A stretch of DNA of 64,000 nucleotides, taken from contig NZ_VUOC01000001.1 of the NCBI RefSeq assembly GCF_008386695.1, positions 656,347 through 720,346 on the forward strand, given 5' to 3'. The position numbers and the translations under genes were made by a program. Shown here piece after piece: positions 55,134-63,305 of the stretch. The notes under the pieces were generated by a model. It saw only the letters and a list, made by a program, of their open reading frames with translations, searched no databases and was not told the origin of the DNA. Every line of letters begins with the position of its first letter. Position 1 is the stretch's first letter. This DNA comes from Chitinophaga agrisoli (lineage in GTDB: Bacteria > Bacteroidota > Bacteroidia > Chitinophagales > Chitinophagaceae).

Positions 55134-55145
55134 TACCATACGTGT

Positions 55146-55205
55146 AAAGCAAAAAGCTGAAAGCCCAAGGCGGACCCGCTGCAGTAGCTTTCAGCTTTTT
55201 GCTTT
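55146..55205 (+). terminator. Terminator after infB
   Basis: Perfect 19-bp stem: AAAGCAAAAAGCTGAAAGC at 55146-55164 and its complement at 55187-55205, loop of 22 bases, then a T-rich tract. Confidence 0.85.
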
Positions 55206-55249
55206 CGTTTTTTAGCTAATAAAATTTTGTTAAAACAGACCGTCCGGGC

Positions 55250-55278
55250 TTTGGCCGCTGGCTTTTTGGTTATTTTTG
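55250..55278 (+). promoter_or_regulatory. Promoter of the SurA-like gene
   Basis: TTTG at 55250-55253 and TATTTTTG at 55271-55278 (consensus TAnnTTTG), 17 bases apart, 21 bases before the ATG. Confidence 0.6.
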
Positions 55279-55299
55279 AACTTCACTGCATTCTCTAAT

Positions 55300-56682
55300 A
55301 TGAATAAATTACTGGCATTATCCGCGGGCGCCCTGTTCCTGTGGCAGTCTTCTGTGGGTCAGCAAAGAATGGTAGCGGATAAAATTGCTGCTATTGTTGG
55401 CGACAAGATTGTTTTAAAATCCGATATAGACGGAGAGCTGATGAACCAGCAGCGCAACTCGCCGGATAACTCATTGCCTCCCAATGCCTCATGTAGTATT
55501 ATGGAGCAGATCATTGCCCAAAAGGTGATGGTGCTGCAGGCAGAACGCGACAGCTTGCCGATCAGCGATGCGGATGTAGACGGCCAGATCGAGAACCGTA
55601 TCCGTTACTTCGAAGACCTGTACGGCTCCCGCGAAAAGATGAAGGAAGTAACCGGTTACTCTATCTACCAGCTGCGCGAGCGTTTCCGCACTCCTATTAA
55701 GGAAGGATTACAGGCCAAGGCCATGCGCGATAAGATCGTGGACGCTATCAAAGTAACCCCCTCCGAAGTTCAACGGGAATATGAGAGCATTCCCAAGGAC
55801 AGCCTTCACTTCTATGAGTCTGAGCTGGAAATAGGCCAGCTGATCATATTGCCCAAAGCCACCAAGGAAATGGAGCAATACGCTGTAGACCGTTTGCTGG
55901 ACTTCAAAAAACGCGTAGAAAAGAAAGAATCTGATTTTAGCTCCCTGGCCATCCTCTATTCAGAAGACCCGGGGGTAAAGGATAATAAAGGTATTTACGT
56001 CCTTAACCGGCAGGATAAGGGCTCCTGGGACCCGGATTTCCTGGCCGCCTCCTTCCGTTTAAAAGAAGGCGAGATCTCTACCCCGGTTAAAAGCCAGTTT
56101 GGCTACCACCTGATCCAATGTATCCGCCGCCAGGGCGATAACGTGACCGTGCAGCACATCCTGGTAAAACCCAATATCACCAAATCTGATATTGAACTGG
56201 CCACCAAGAAACTGGATACCATCCGTACAGCGATCCTGAACCATACCTACACCTTTAGCGAGGCAGTGACCAAGTACAGTGATGCGCAGATGGCCAAGTT
56301 TGACGGCGGTATGCTGCAAAGCAGGGTAAATGGCGGTACGCTTATCACCATTGACCAGCTGGACGATCCCTCCACCCGCGATATTGTGCTGATGCTGGAT
56401 ACCCTGAAACCCGGCCAGATCACTACCCCCGTTCAGTTTACGGATGAGCAGGGCCGCACCGGCGTACGCCTGGTATACCTGAAAACGCGCACCCAGCCGC
56501 ACCGCGAGAATTTAAAAGACGATTATGCCCGTATACAGCAACGTACTTTACAGATTAAACAAGGTGAGGCGGTGAATAAATGGCTCATGGAAAAGATCCC
56601 TACGTATTATATCCATGTGGATGATGAGTACAAAACCTGTAACAATATCTCCAAATGGTTGGCTACCATGGCAAAACAGTAG
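55300..56682 (+). CDS. SurA-like periplasmic peptidyl-prolyl isomerase
   Basis: A 460-residue exported chaperone with signal peptide (MNKLLALSAGALFLWQSSVG), a SurA N-terminal helical region (IVGDKIVLKSDIDGEL, EQIIAQKVMVLQAERD) and two parvulin (PpiC) domains: the first about residues 170-275 (YSEDPGVKDNKG, GEISTPVKSQFGYHLIQ), the second about 280-390 (VQHILVKPNITKSD, DGGMLQSRVNGG). It should aid outer membrane protein folding. A TTG 24 bases upstream is rejected in favour of the ATG at the signal peptide. Confidence 0.93.
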   Translation: MNKLLALSAGALFLWQSSVGQQRMVADKIAAIVGDKIVLKSDIDGELMNQQRNSPDNSLPPNASCSIMEQIIAQKVMVLQAERDSLPISDADVDGQIENRIRYFEDLYGSREKMKEVTGYSIYQLRERFRTPIKEGLQAKAMRDKIVDAIKVTPSEVQREYESIPKDSLHFYESELEIGQLIILPKATKEMEQYAVDRLLDFKKRVEKKESDFSSLAILYSEDPGVKDNKGIYVLNRQDKGSWDPDFLAASFRLKEGEISTPVKSQFGYHLIQCIRRQGDNVTVQHILVKPNITKSDIELATKKLDTIRTAILNHTYTFSEAVTKYSDAQMAKFDGGMLQSRVNGGTLITIDQLDDPSTRDIVLMLDTLKPGQITTPVQFTDEQGRTGVRLVYLKTRTQPHRENLKDDYARIQQRTLQIKQGEAVNKWLMEKIPTYYIHVDDEYKTCNNISKWLATMAKQ

Positions 56683-56708
56683 CAGCATAACTAAAACATA
56701 TTGCAAAG

Positions 56709-56740
56709 CGGCCCGGTTAGATCATTGACCGGGCCGTTTT
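56709..56740 (+). terminator. Terminator after the SurA-like gene
   Basis: Nine-bp stem CGGCCCGGT / ACCGGGCCG with a 10-base loop, followed by TTTT. Confidence 0.8.
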
Positions 56741-56798
56741 GGTTACAGCACCTCCCGTCTCCAAACGTGCTTTATACTTACGTTAACTTTTTTTACCG

Positions 56799-56806
56799 TA
56801 ACTTTG
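56799..56806 (+). promoter_or_regulatory. Promoter -7 box of the PurF-like gene
   Basis: TAACTTTG matches the Bacteroidetes TAnnTTTG element, 21 bases before the ATG at 56828. The -33 element is not clear. Confidence 0.55.
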
Positions 56807-56827
56807 CGTCTTCAATTTCAAAACGGG

Positions 56828-58675
56828 ATGAGTGACGCGATAAAGCATGAATGCGGCCTAGCATTCATAAGATTAAGAAAGCCATTTTCCTATTATCAAC
56901 AGAAATACGGAACGGTTTTCTTCGGACTCAATAAGCTGTACCTCTTGATGGAGAAGCAGCACAACCGCGGACAAGATGGCGCAGGTATCGCCACCGTAAA
57001 ATTGAACACAGAACCCGGGGTGCCCTTCATGCACCGCCTCCGCAGCAGCGCCCCACAAGCCATCGGCGACATCTTCAGCAAAGTACGTGACGAGATCAAT
57101 GAAATAGAGAAATATCAGCCTGAGATCACCAAGTATCCCGGTCTGATGAAAGGGCACGTGCGTTTCCTGGGAGAGCTGTTACTGGGCCATCTCCGCTACG
57201 CGACCCAGGGCAAGAACAATGTTGAGCTCTGCCATCCTTTTGTACGCCACAACACTATACCGGCCCGCAATCTTGCCATTGCCGGTAACTTTAACCTGGT
57301 AAATGCAGAAGAGCTATTCAAATTTGTAGGGGTAGACCCCGGCGAAGTACACCGCAACAGCGATCTGGCAGCCATGCTGGAAGTGGTTTACCATTTCCTT
57401 TGCCAGGAAGATGAAGAGCGGCGCAACGGGCTGGATGTAAAACATATCCTGCGGCAGGCTTTCTCCATGTTCGATGGCGGTTATCACGTATGCGGCCTTA
57501 TGGGCAGCGGCGATTCCTTTGTGATCCGCGATCCACATGGTATACGCCCTTCTTACTACTATATTAACGAAGACGTGATCGTAGCCGCCTCTGAAAGGGC
57601 TGCCATCCGTACCGCCTTCAATGTAGGGGAGAACGAAGTGCTGGAACTGATGCCCGGTAATGCCCTGATCGTAAAGAACGATGGCGAGTACAGTATAGAG
57701 CAGATCCTGGAGCCGCAGGAACGTAAAGCCTGTAGCTTTGAGCGGATCTACTTCTCCCGTGGTAATGATGAAAAGATCTATAAGGAACGGTCTAACCTGG
57801 GTTATAACCTGTCAGAGACCATCCTGAAAGCGATCGATAACGACCTTCGTAATACCATTTTCTCCTTTATACCCAACACAGCAGAAGTAGCATTCTATGG
57901 CCTTATAAAAGGCCTGGAAGATTACCTGAACCGTATTAAGATAGAGCGTATCCTTTCATGGGGTAAGGACTTTGACGAGTCCAAGCTGTCAGAAATGGTG
58001 AACCGCCGGGTACGCATAGATAAGATCGCCATCAAGGACGTGAAGATGCGGACCTTTATCGCAGAAGATTCCGGCCGTAATGAGATGGTACAGCACGTGT
58101 ATGATATCACTTACGGTACGGTAAGGCCCGGTATAGATACGCTGGCGGTAATAGATGACTCCATTGTGCGGGGCACTACCCTGCGGGAAAGCATTATCAA
58201 AATGCTGGACCGTCTGGGCCCTAAACGGATCATCATCATTTCCTCTGCGCCGCAGATCCGCTACCCGGACTGCTATGGTATAGACATGAGCAAGATGGGC
58301 GATTTTGTTGCTTTCCAGGCGGCTATTGCCTTATTGAAAGAGCAGGGTAAGGAATATATACTGCAGGAAGCCTACGGCCTGTGTAAAGAGCTGCAACGCA
58401 CCAACACCCTGCATGCACAGAATGTGGTACGCAACATTTACAAACCATTTACTACAGAAGAGATCTCCGCCAAGATTGCCCAAATCATTACCCCTGCCGG
58501 CATCAATGCCAAGGTGGATGTGATCTACCAGTCTATAGAGAACCTGCATAAAGCCTGTCCCAATAACCTGGGCGACTGGTATTTTACCGGTAATTACCCA
58601 ACCCCAGGCGGCAACCGGGTGGTGAACAAAGCCTTTATGAACTATATGGAAGGCAGGAACGAGCGCGGTTACTAA
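56828..58675 (+). CDS. Amidophosphoribosyltransferase-like (PurF family)
   Basis: A 615-residue glutamine PRPP amidotransferase homologue. The N-terminal Ntn glutaminase domain has its candidate nucleophile Cys at residue 9 (HECGLAF) after a short leader, with QHNRGQDGAGIA near residue 50. The phosphoribosyltransferase domain carries the PRPP loop VIDDSIVRGTTLRES near residue 440. It is about 110 residues longer than E. coli PurF. This long form is common in Bacteroidota and can coexist with a canonical PurF, so its exact substrate is uncertain. The ATG at 56828 is preferred to a TTG upstream. Confidence 0.88.
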   Translation: MSDAIKHECGLAFIRLRKPFSYYQQKYGTVFFGLNKLYLLMEKQHNRGQDGAGIATVKLNTEPGVPFMHRLRSSAPQAIGDIFSKVRDEINEIEKYQPEITKYPGLMKGHVRFLGELLLGHLRYATQGKNNVELCHPFVRHNTIPARNLAIAGNFNLVNAEELFKFVGVDPGEVHRNSDLAAMLEVVYHFLCQEDEERRNGLDVKHILRQAFSMFDGGYHVCGLMGSGDSFVIRDPHGIRPSYYYINEDVIVAASERAAIRTAFNVGENEVLELMPGNALIVKNDGEYSIEQILEPQERKACSFERIYFSRGNDEKIYKERSNLGYNLSETILKAIDNDLRNTIFSFIPNTAEVAFYGLIKGLEDYLNRIKIERILSWGKDFDESKLSEMVNRRVRIDKIAIKDVKMRTFIAEDSGRNEMVQHVYDITYGTVRPGIDTLAVIDDSIVRGTTLRESIIKMLDRLGPKRIIIISSAPQIRYPDCYGIDMSKMGDFVAFQAAIALLKEQGKEYILQEAYGLCKELQRTNTLHAQNVVRNIYKPFTTEEISAKIAQIITPAGINAKVDVIYQSIENLHKACPNNLGDWYFTGNYPTPGGNRVVNKAFMNYMEGRNERGY

Positions 58676-58694
58676 ACTTATTACTATATTTTTT

Positions 58695-58730
58695 ATGAAC
58701 GCCATATGCCAGCAGGTATATGGCGTTCAT
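58695..58730 (+). terminator. Terminator after the PurF-like gene
   Basis: Stem ATGAACGCCATATGCC paired with GGTATATGGCGTTCAT (one G-T pair) and a 4-base loop, followed by AGTTTT. Confidence 0.75.
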
Positions 58731-58901
58731 AGTTTTAACACGTCACATACAATTAATGAATGATATTATTCATGCAACTATTGCGTGTTAATTTTATCTT
58801 AAATCAACTCAGGGCTGATTACCAGTTTGCGCCAAGGCTTTAACTTTCTGCTAATTCTGAAAATCCGTATTTTCGTTATGGTCATTAATGGTTTTCAGCG
58901 T

Positions 58902-59405
58902 ATGAAGACATTGCTTCTCATCCGTCACGCGAAATCAAGCTGGAACGATCCTGACATGGACGATTTTGACAGGCCCCTTAACAAGCGCGGCAAGCAGAAT
59001 GCGCCGGAGATGGCCGCCCGCCTGCTCATAAAGGGAAAAGTGCCCCAGCTCATCATTGCAAGTCCGGCAAAACGAACCCGCAGCACTGCCAGGATCATGG
59101 CCCGGGAGTGGAAATATCCCAAAGAGGCTATTTTGCTGGAGGAAGAGCTGTATCTCTGTTATGCCTCTACTTTTCTAAAGGTGATCACTAATAAAATTGA
59201 TGATGATTTTGATGTGGTGGCCATTTTTGCCCATAACCCGGGTATCACAGATTTTGCTAACTATCTCACAGAAGAAATAAGGATAGACAATGTGCCCACC
59301 GCCGGCATTTTTGCCATTGAGGCGGACACCGATTCCTGGAAGGATTTTGACCGGGCGTCAAAGAAGTTCCTGTTCTTTGATTATCCCAAACAGGAAGTAG
59401 TTTAA
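58902..59405 (+). CDS. SixA-type histidine phosphatase
   Basis: A 167-residue phosphohistidine phosphatase-like protein. The catalytic RHAKSSW motif is at residues 8-14 and the second His is in IFAHNPGITDFA. Family members dephosphorylate histidine phosphotransfer domains or small phosphate esters. The ATG at 58902 gives MKTLLLIRHAK directly; the open frame upstream is not conserved. It converges on proC with nine bases between the stop codons. Confidence 0.92.
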   Translation: MKTLLLIRHAKSSWNDPDMDDFDRPLNKRGKQNAPEMAARLLIKGKVPQLIIASPAKRTRSTARIMAREWKYPKEAILLEEELYLCYASTFLKVITNKIDDDFDVVAIFAHNPGITDFANYLTEEIRIDNVPTAGIFAIEADTDSWKDFDRASKKFLFFDYPKQEVV

Positions 59406-59414
59406 CCCCTTACC

Positions 59415-60215
59415 TTATCCTTTTACGATCTTATTATAGGAAACTGTGATCCCTTTTATCAGGGAAGAGCTGAAACCCTGGTGTTCCATTTCATTTAAGC
59501 CGGCGATAGTGCAGCCTTTAGGGGTGGTTACCTTATCTATTTCCTCTTCCGGATGGCGGTTGCCGCTGATCAGCAGCGCCGCGGCGCCTTTTACTGTCTG
59601 GGCTGCTATAAGATTGGCGGTGCGTACATCAAACCCTATTTCAATACCACCCTGTATGCTGGCGCGTATAAAACGCAGGGCATAGGCAATACCGCAAGCG
59701 CCCAGTACGGTAGCGGCATCCATGAGCTTTTCATCAATACTTACGGTTACGCCCAGCTGGTTAAACAACTCCAATACCCACGCGGCTTGCTCCGGGCTGG
59801 CGTTCTTATGGCATACACAGGTCATGGATTCCTGTATGGCAATAGCGGTATTGGGCATAGCCCTTACTACGGGCATACCGGCGCCGGCTATCTCCTCCAG
59901 CTCATCCATGCTTACGCCGGTAACCACGCTAATGAGCATATGCCTGGCGGGATCAAAAGCGCTTTTCACCTGGCCCAGGACTTCCTTTATATTATATGGC
60001 TTTAATGCTACAATTATAACATCAGCAGCTGCAATAGCTTTAGCATTGTCTGTTTCTGCCTGCACGCCCAGCTCCCTCAGGCCGGAAAGGGTGTTAATAT
60101 TACGTTTGGTGATAATAATGTCAGCTGCGCTGGCAAAACCGCTTTTCAATACGCCTTGTGCAATGGCTGAGCCCAGGTTACCCCCGCCAATAATTGCAAT
60201 TTTCTTAGTTGACAT
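59415..60215 (-). CDS. proC: Pyrroline-5-carboxylate reductase
   Basis: A 266-residue NADPH-dependent enzyme of the last step of proline biosynthesis. It has the nucleotide-binding motif IIGGGNLGSAIAQGV, the VVRAMPNTAIAIQESMT segment and a C-terminal helical domain with PKGCTIAGLNEMEHQGF matching the signature of the family. Length is typical. Confidence 0.96.
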   Translation of the reverse strand: MSTKKIAIIGGGNLGSAIAQGVLKSGFASAADIIITKRNINTLSGLRELGVQAETDNAKAIAAADVIIVALKPYNIKEVLGQVKSAFDPARHMLISVVTGVSMDELEEIAGAGMPVVRAMPNTAIAIQESMTCVCHKNASPEQAAWVLELFNQLGVTVSIDEKLMDAATVLGACGIAYALRFIRASIQGGIEIGFDVRTANLIAAQTVKGAAALLISGNRHPEEEIDKVTTPKGCTIAGLNEMEHQGFSSSLIKGITVSYNKIVKG

Positions 60216-60274
60216 ATCCTTTCATTTGATTTTAACAAAAATAGCCCGGAAAACGCTAAATGTTATCTAAAAAA

Positions 60275-60322
60275 ACTAAGGCCATCCGTCCCCGTTTGTT
60301 AACGGAGCGGTCTGGCCTTAGT
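60275..60322 (-). terminator. Terminator of the NUMOD4/HNH gene
   Basis: Outer stem ACTAAGGCCA / TGGCCTTAGT and an inner stem CCGTT / AACGG, followed on the minus strand by a run of seven U residues. Confidence 0.8.
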
Positions 60323-60363
60323 CAGACAACATCATTTATTGATCATTCCTGGGAAACCAGGCT

Positions 60364-60933
60364 TTAATCCGCGTGTACATGGCTCCAGTTCTCGCCGCTT
60401 TTAATGCGGTACAGCTGCATTTCGCTGATATCGAACTGTTCTGCTATCTGTTTCATGGTGCGCTTACCGGGTTTAGCCAGCAGGCGTTTAATACTTTTTA
60501 CCTTGTTCACATTCAGTTTGAGCCCTTTCAGACGGTTACGCTGTTTTTCCTTATAGGCTAGTTTAGCGGGGCTGTTCTGCTGGTGCTGTTCCATTTCTTC
60601 TTTGGTAGCCCAGCGCAGGTTAGATACTTTATTATTCTTTTTATCGTAATCCAGGTGAATGACATATTTGTGTGTACGTCCCGGCCTTTTGTTGAACAGC
60701 TTGGCTACTTCGCGGTGTAAATACAGGGATTGATAGCTATCAGCCGGCTTTACGTTCAGCACCGTATAACCCTCTACGGTAGAGCCGGATAATAATTTGC
60801 CATCCTCTATTTCTTCATGATAACTGATCACTCTCCCCATGTTAGACACAGCATATCTTTTTCGCAAGGCAGATTTGTTTTTAATCTGCAAGTCTTTCCA
60901 GACTTCGTTTTTCAAGTTTTTAATTGTGGCCAT
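60364..60933 (-). CDS. NUMOD4/HNH-type protein with C-terminal helix-turn-helix
   Basis: A 189-residue protein. Residues about 10-60 resemble NUMOD4 (VWKDLQIKNKSALRKRYAVSNMGRVIS, split by eye), residues about 70-115 resemble an HNH nuclease core (LHREVAKLFNK, VIHLDYDKKNNKVSNLRW) and residues 145-185 form a helix-turn-helix (RTMKQIAEQFDISEMQLYRIKSG). The central HNH pattern has His-Leu-Asp and a final Asn, so activity is possible but not certain. It is not inside a mobile element and has its own terminator, so it may be a domesticated DNA-binding protein. Confidence 0.75.
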   Translation of the reverse strand: MATIKNLKNEVWKDLQIKNKSALRKRYAVSNMGRVISYHEEIEDGKLLSGSTVEGYTVLNVKPADSYQSLYLHREVAKLFNKRPGRTHKYVIHLDYDKKNNKVSNLRWATKEEMEQHQQNSPAKLAYKEKQRNRLKGLKLNVNKVKSIKRLLAKPGKRTMKQIAEQFDISEMQLYRIKSGENWSHVHAD

Positions 60934-60966
60934 GTGAAAGTAATTTTAATAAAGTGAACCTGGGGT

Positions 60967-62034
60967 TTAACCGTAAACGTTACAATGTTCCATCTCATTA
61001 TCCGTTGGCAGATCATCGTCTTCCGTTATTTGGGGAGCTGTCCTTTCAAAAATATGATCCTTGTATTGTGTGGCTATTGCATCTAAAACCTCTTCCAGTT
61101 CTGCCAGTGTTTTGTAAGTTACTAATTGTTGTCTGAAATCTTTTATATGCGGTAAACCTTTCAAATAGTTAGTGTAGTGGCGGCGCATTTCCAGGATACC
61201 TACTATCTCTCCCTTCCAGGCGATAGAATGGTACAAATGCTTTTTACACACCCTTACTCTTTCCAAAACAGTTGGAGGCGGTAAATGTTCACCCGTTTGT
61301 ATAAAATGCCTGATCTCGTTAAAGATCCAGGGGTAGCCGATGGCGGCCCTGCCTATCATGATCCCGTCTACGCCATACTTTTCCCGGGCGCTTACGGCCT
61401 GTTCCGGCGTAGATATATCACCGTTACCAAAAATGGGGATATGTATACGCGGGTTGTTCTTGACTTTACCTATGAGGGTCCAGTCTGCGTTGCCCTTATA
61501 CATTTGGGTACGGGTACGGCCATGGATGGTGAGGGCCTGAATGCCTACATCCTGCAGGCGCTCTGCCACCTCCTCAATATTACGGCTGTCATCATCCCAG
61601 CCCAGGCGCGTTTTTACGGTTACCGGCAGGGAGGTGGCTTTTACCACCGCTGCGGTCAATTTTATCATTTTGGGCACATCTTTGAGGATACCGGCGCCGG
61701 CGCCCTTGCTGACCACTTTTTTTACCGGGCAGCCAAAATTGATATCCACCAGGTCCGGGTTGGTGGCAGCCGCTATCTGGGCCGCCATAGCCATTGGCTC
61801 CTCATCGCCTCCAAAGATCTGTATGCCGATAGGCCTTTCGTAGTCGAAAATATCCAGTTTCTGACGGCTTTTTATGGCATCACGTATAAGTCCCTCCGAA
61901 GAAATAAACTCCGTATACATCAGGTCAGCGCCGTTTTCTTTGCACACCGCACGGAAGGGCGGGTCGCTGACGTCTTCCATGGGAGCCAACAACAAGGGGA
62001 ATTCCCCCAGGTCAATATTGCCAATCTTTGCCAT
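60967..62034 (-). CDS. dusB: tRNA dihydrouridine synthase, DusB type
   Basis: A 355-residue FMN-dependent reductase that makes dihydrouridine in tRNA. APMEDVSDPPFRAVC is the N-terminal signature, the catalytic Cys is in DINFGCPVKKVV near residue 98, followed by VKTRLGWDD, TIHGRTRTQMYKG and PIFGNGDI. The C-terminal helical domain includes MRRHYTNYLKGLP. It is divergent from the CPBP gene. Confidence 0.95.
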   Translation of the reverse strand: MAKIGNIDLGEFPLLLAPMEDVSDPPFRAVCKENGADLMYTEFISSEGLIRDAIKSRQKLDIFDYERPIGIQIFGGDEEPMAMAAQIAAATNPDLVDINFGCPVKKVVSKGAGAGILKDVPKMIKLTAAVVKATSLPVTVKTRLGWDDDSRNIEEVAERLQDVGIQALTIHGRTRTQMYKGNADWTLIGKVKNNPRIHIPIFGNGDISTPEQAVSAREKYGVDGIMIGRAAIGYPWIFNEIRHFIQTGEHLPPPTVLERVRVCKKHLYHSIAWKGEIVGILEMRRHYTNYLKGLPHIKDFRQQLVTYKTLAELEEVLDAIATQYKDHIFERTAPQITEDDDLPTDNEMEHCNVYG

Positions 62035-62137
62035 TTTTTATTACTTTGTTAGTTGCAGTAGGGTTGCAGGGCTAGTAAGCTATTGCCAACTGGCTTTAGC
62101 GCTGTAAATTTACGCAAAATTAACACAGCTGACGTTT

Positions 62138-63043
62138 ATGCCCGGTTATCTCAGACAATCTTCTCCTTCGTTACAGTTCGTGACCTTTTTAGGAATCTTT
62201 ATCGGTTTTACCGTGATTTATCTGGTGTTTCTTTCTCTTGGTTTCCCTGCCCTGAGCGGTTACACTATAGAACAATTGCAAAAACCGGATGCTACTGGTC
62301 CTAAAGTTCTCGGCTACTTGAAATTAATACAATTTCTGTATACTTTGATAGGGTTTTTAGCGCCTGGCCTGGTTTTCGCCTATCTCTGCAAACCGGCCCC
62401 CCTTACGTGGCTAGGCCTGCGTAGCAAGCCTGCCGCCCTGCCACTGGTATTAGCAGTTTTGATAATGTTTTGCTCGTTTTGGGCAGTAGACCTCAGCGCG
62501 GCCTGGAACCAGCACTGGCCCATACCCGCCTCCTGGCGTCAGATGGAGGAACAGGCAGATGTATTGGTGCAACGTATGTTGAAGATGCCCACATTTGCGG
62601 ATCTCCTGATAAACCTGGTGTTGATAGCCGTCTTACCCGCTATTGCTGAGGAAGTGTTTTTCCGGGGGGTGCTGCAACGCATTTTTACCCAGATGGTAAA
62701 ACTGCCCTGGCTTAGCATATTCATCACCGCTACCCTTTTCAGCGCCATACATATGCAGGCGCTGGGTTTTGTGCCCCGGCTGCTGCTCGGCCTTCTACTG
62801 GGCGCCATCTACCATCTCAGTGGTAACCTTTGGCTGTCTATTGCCGGACATTTTTTCGTAAACGGCTTCCAGGTGGTGGCCGTGTACCTGTTCCAGGCCA
62901 AATTGATCAAAGAGGACCTTTCCGAAAGCGGCACCACCTCCTGGCATGTAGCTCTTATCAGCGCCCTGGTCACCCTTGCTTTGTTGTGGGTGTTATATAA
63001 ACGTACTAAATTGCCGGAGCAACCCGTAAAACCAATAGAATAA
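62138..63043 (+). CDS. CPBP family intramembrane metalloprotease
   Basis: A 301-residue polytopic protein with about seven membrane helices. The glutamate/arginine motif EEVFFRG in AIAEEVFFRGVLQR (residues about 170-183) and the later histidine motifs FSAIHMQ and SIAGHFFVNGF define the CPBP (CAAX protease) family. The substrate is unknown. Its stop overlaps the start of the DUF2007 gene by one base. Confidence 0.93.
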   Translation: MPGYLRQSSPSLQFVTFLGIFIGFTVIYLVFLSLGFPALSGYTIEQLQKPDATGPKVLGYLKLIQFLYTLIGFLAPGLVFAYLCKPAPLTWLGLRSKPAALPLVLAVLIMFCSFWAVDLSAAWNQHWPIPASWRQMEEQADVLVQRMLKMPTFADLLINLVLIAVLPAIAEEVFFRGVLQRIFTQMVKLPWLSIFITATLFSAIHMQALGFVPRLLLGLLLGAIYHLSGNLWLSIAGHFFVNGFQVVAVYLFQAKLIKEDLSESGTTSWHVALISALVTLALLWVLYKRTKLPEQPVKPIE

Positions 63044-63261
63044 TGGAAAAGGACTGGATAAGGATATTTGCTACAGACCGGGCTTTTGAAGCAGAAATGG
63101 TAAAAGGCATGTTGCAGGAGAACGGTATTAATGCCGTGGTACTGAACAGGCAGGACTCTTCGTATATAAGCCTGTTACCCGGACAGGCAGAGATCTATGT
63201 ACATGCATCCCAGGCTGCCGAGGCGGTAGCGCTGATCAACGACAGCAGAAGTACAATGTAG
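63043..63261 (+). CDS. DUF2007 domain protein
   Basis: A 72-residue protein with the DUF2007 pattern: WIRIFATDRAFEAEMVKGMLQENGI and an AEIYVHASQAAEAVALIND C-terminus (split segments). The fold resembles a small alpha-beta signalling domain; function unknown. It is coupled to the CPBP gene by TAATG and precedes cdsA by 44 bases. Confidence 0.88.
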   Translation: MEKDWIRIFATDRAFEAEMVKGMLQENGINAVVLNRQDSSYISLLPGQAEIYVHASQAAEAVALINDSRSTM

Positions 63262-63305
63262 GAAGTATGGAATGTTTACTTCCGGTTTTTACCAAATTAT
63301 AGCTA

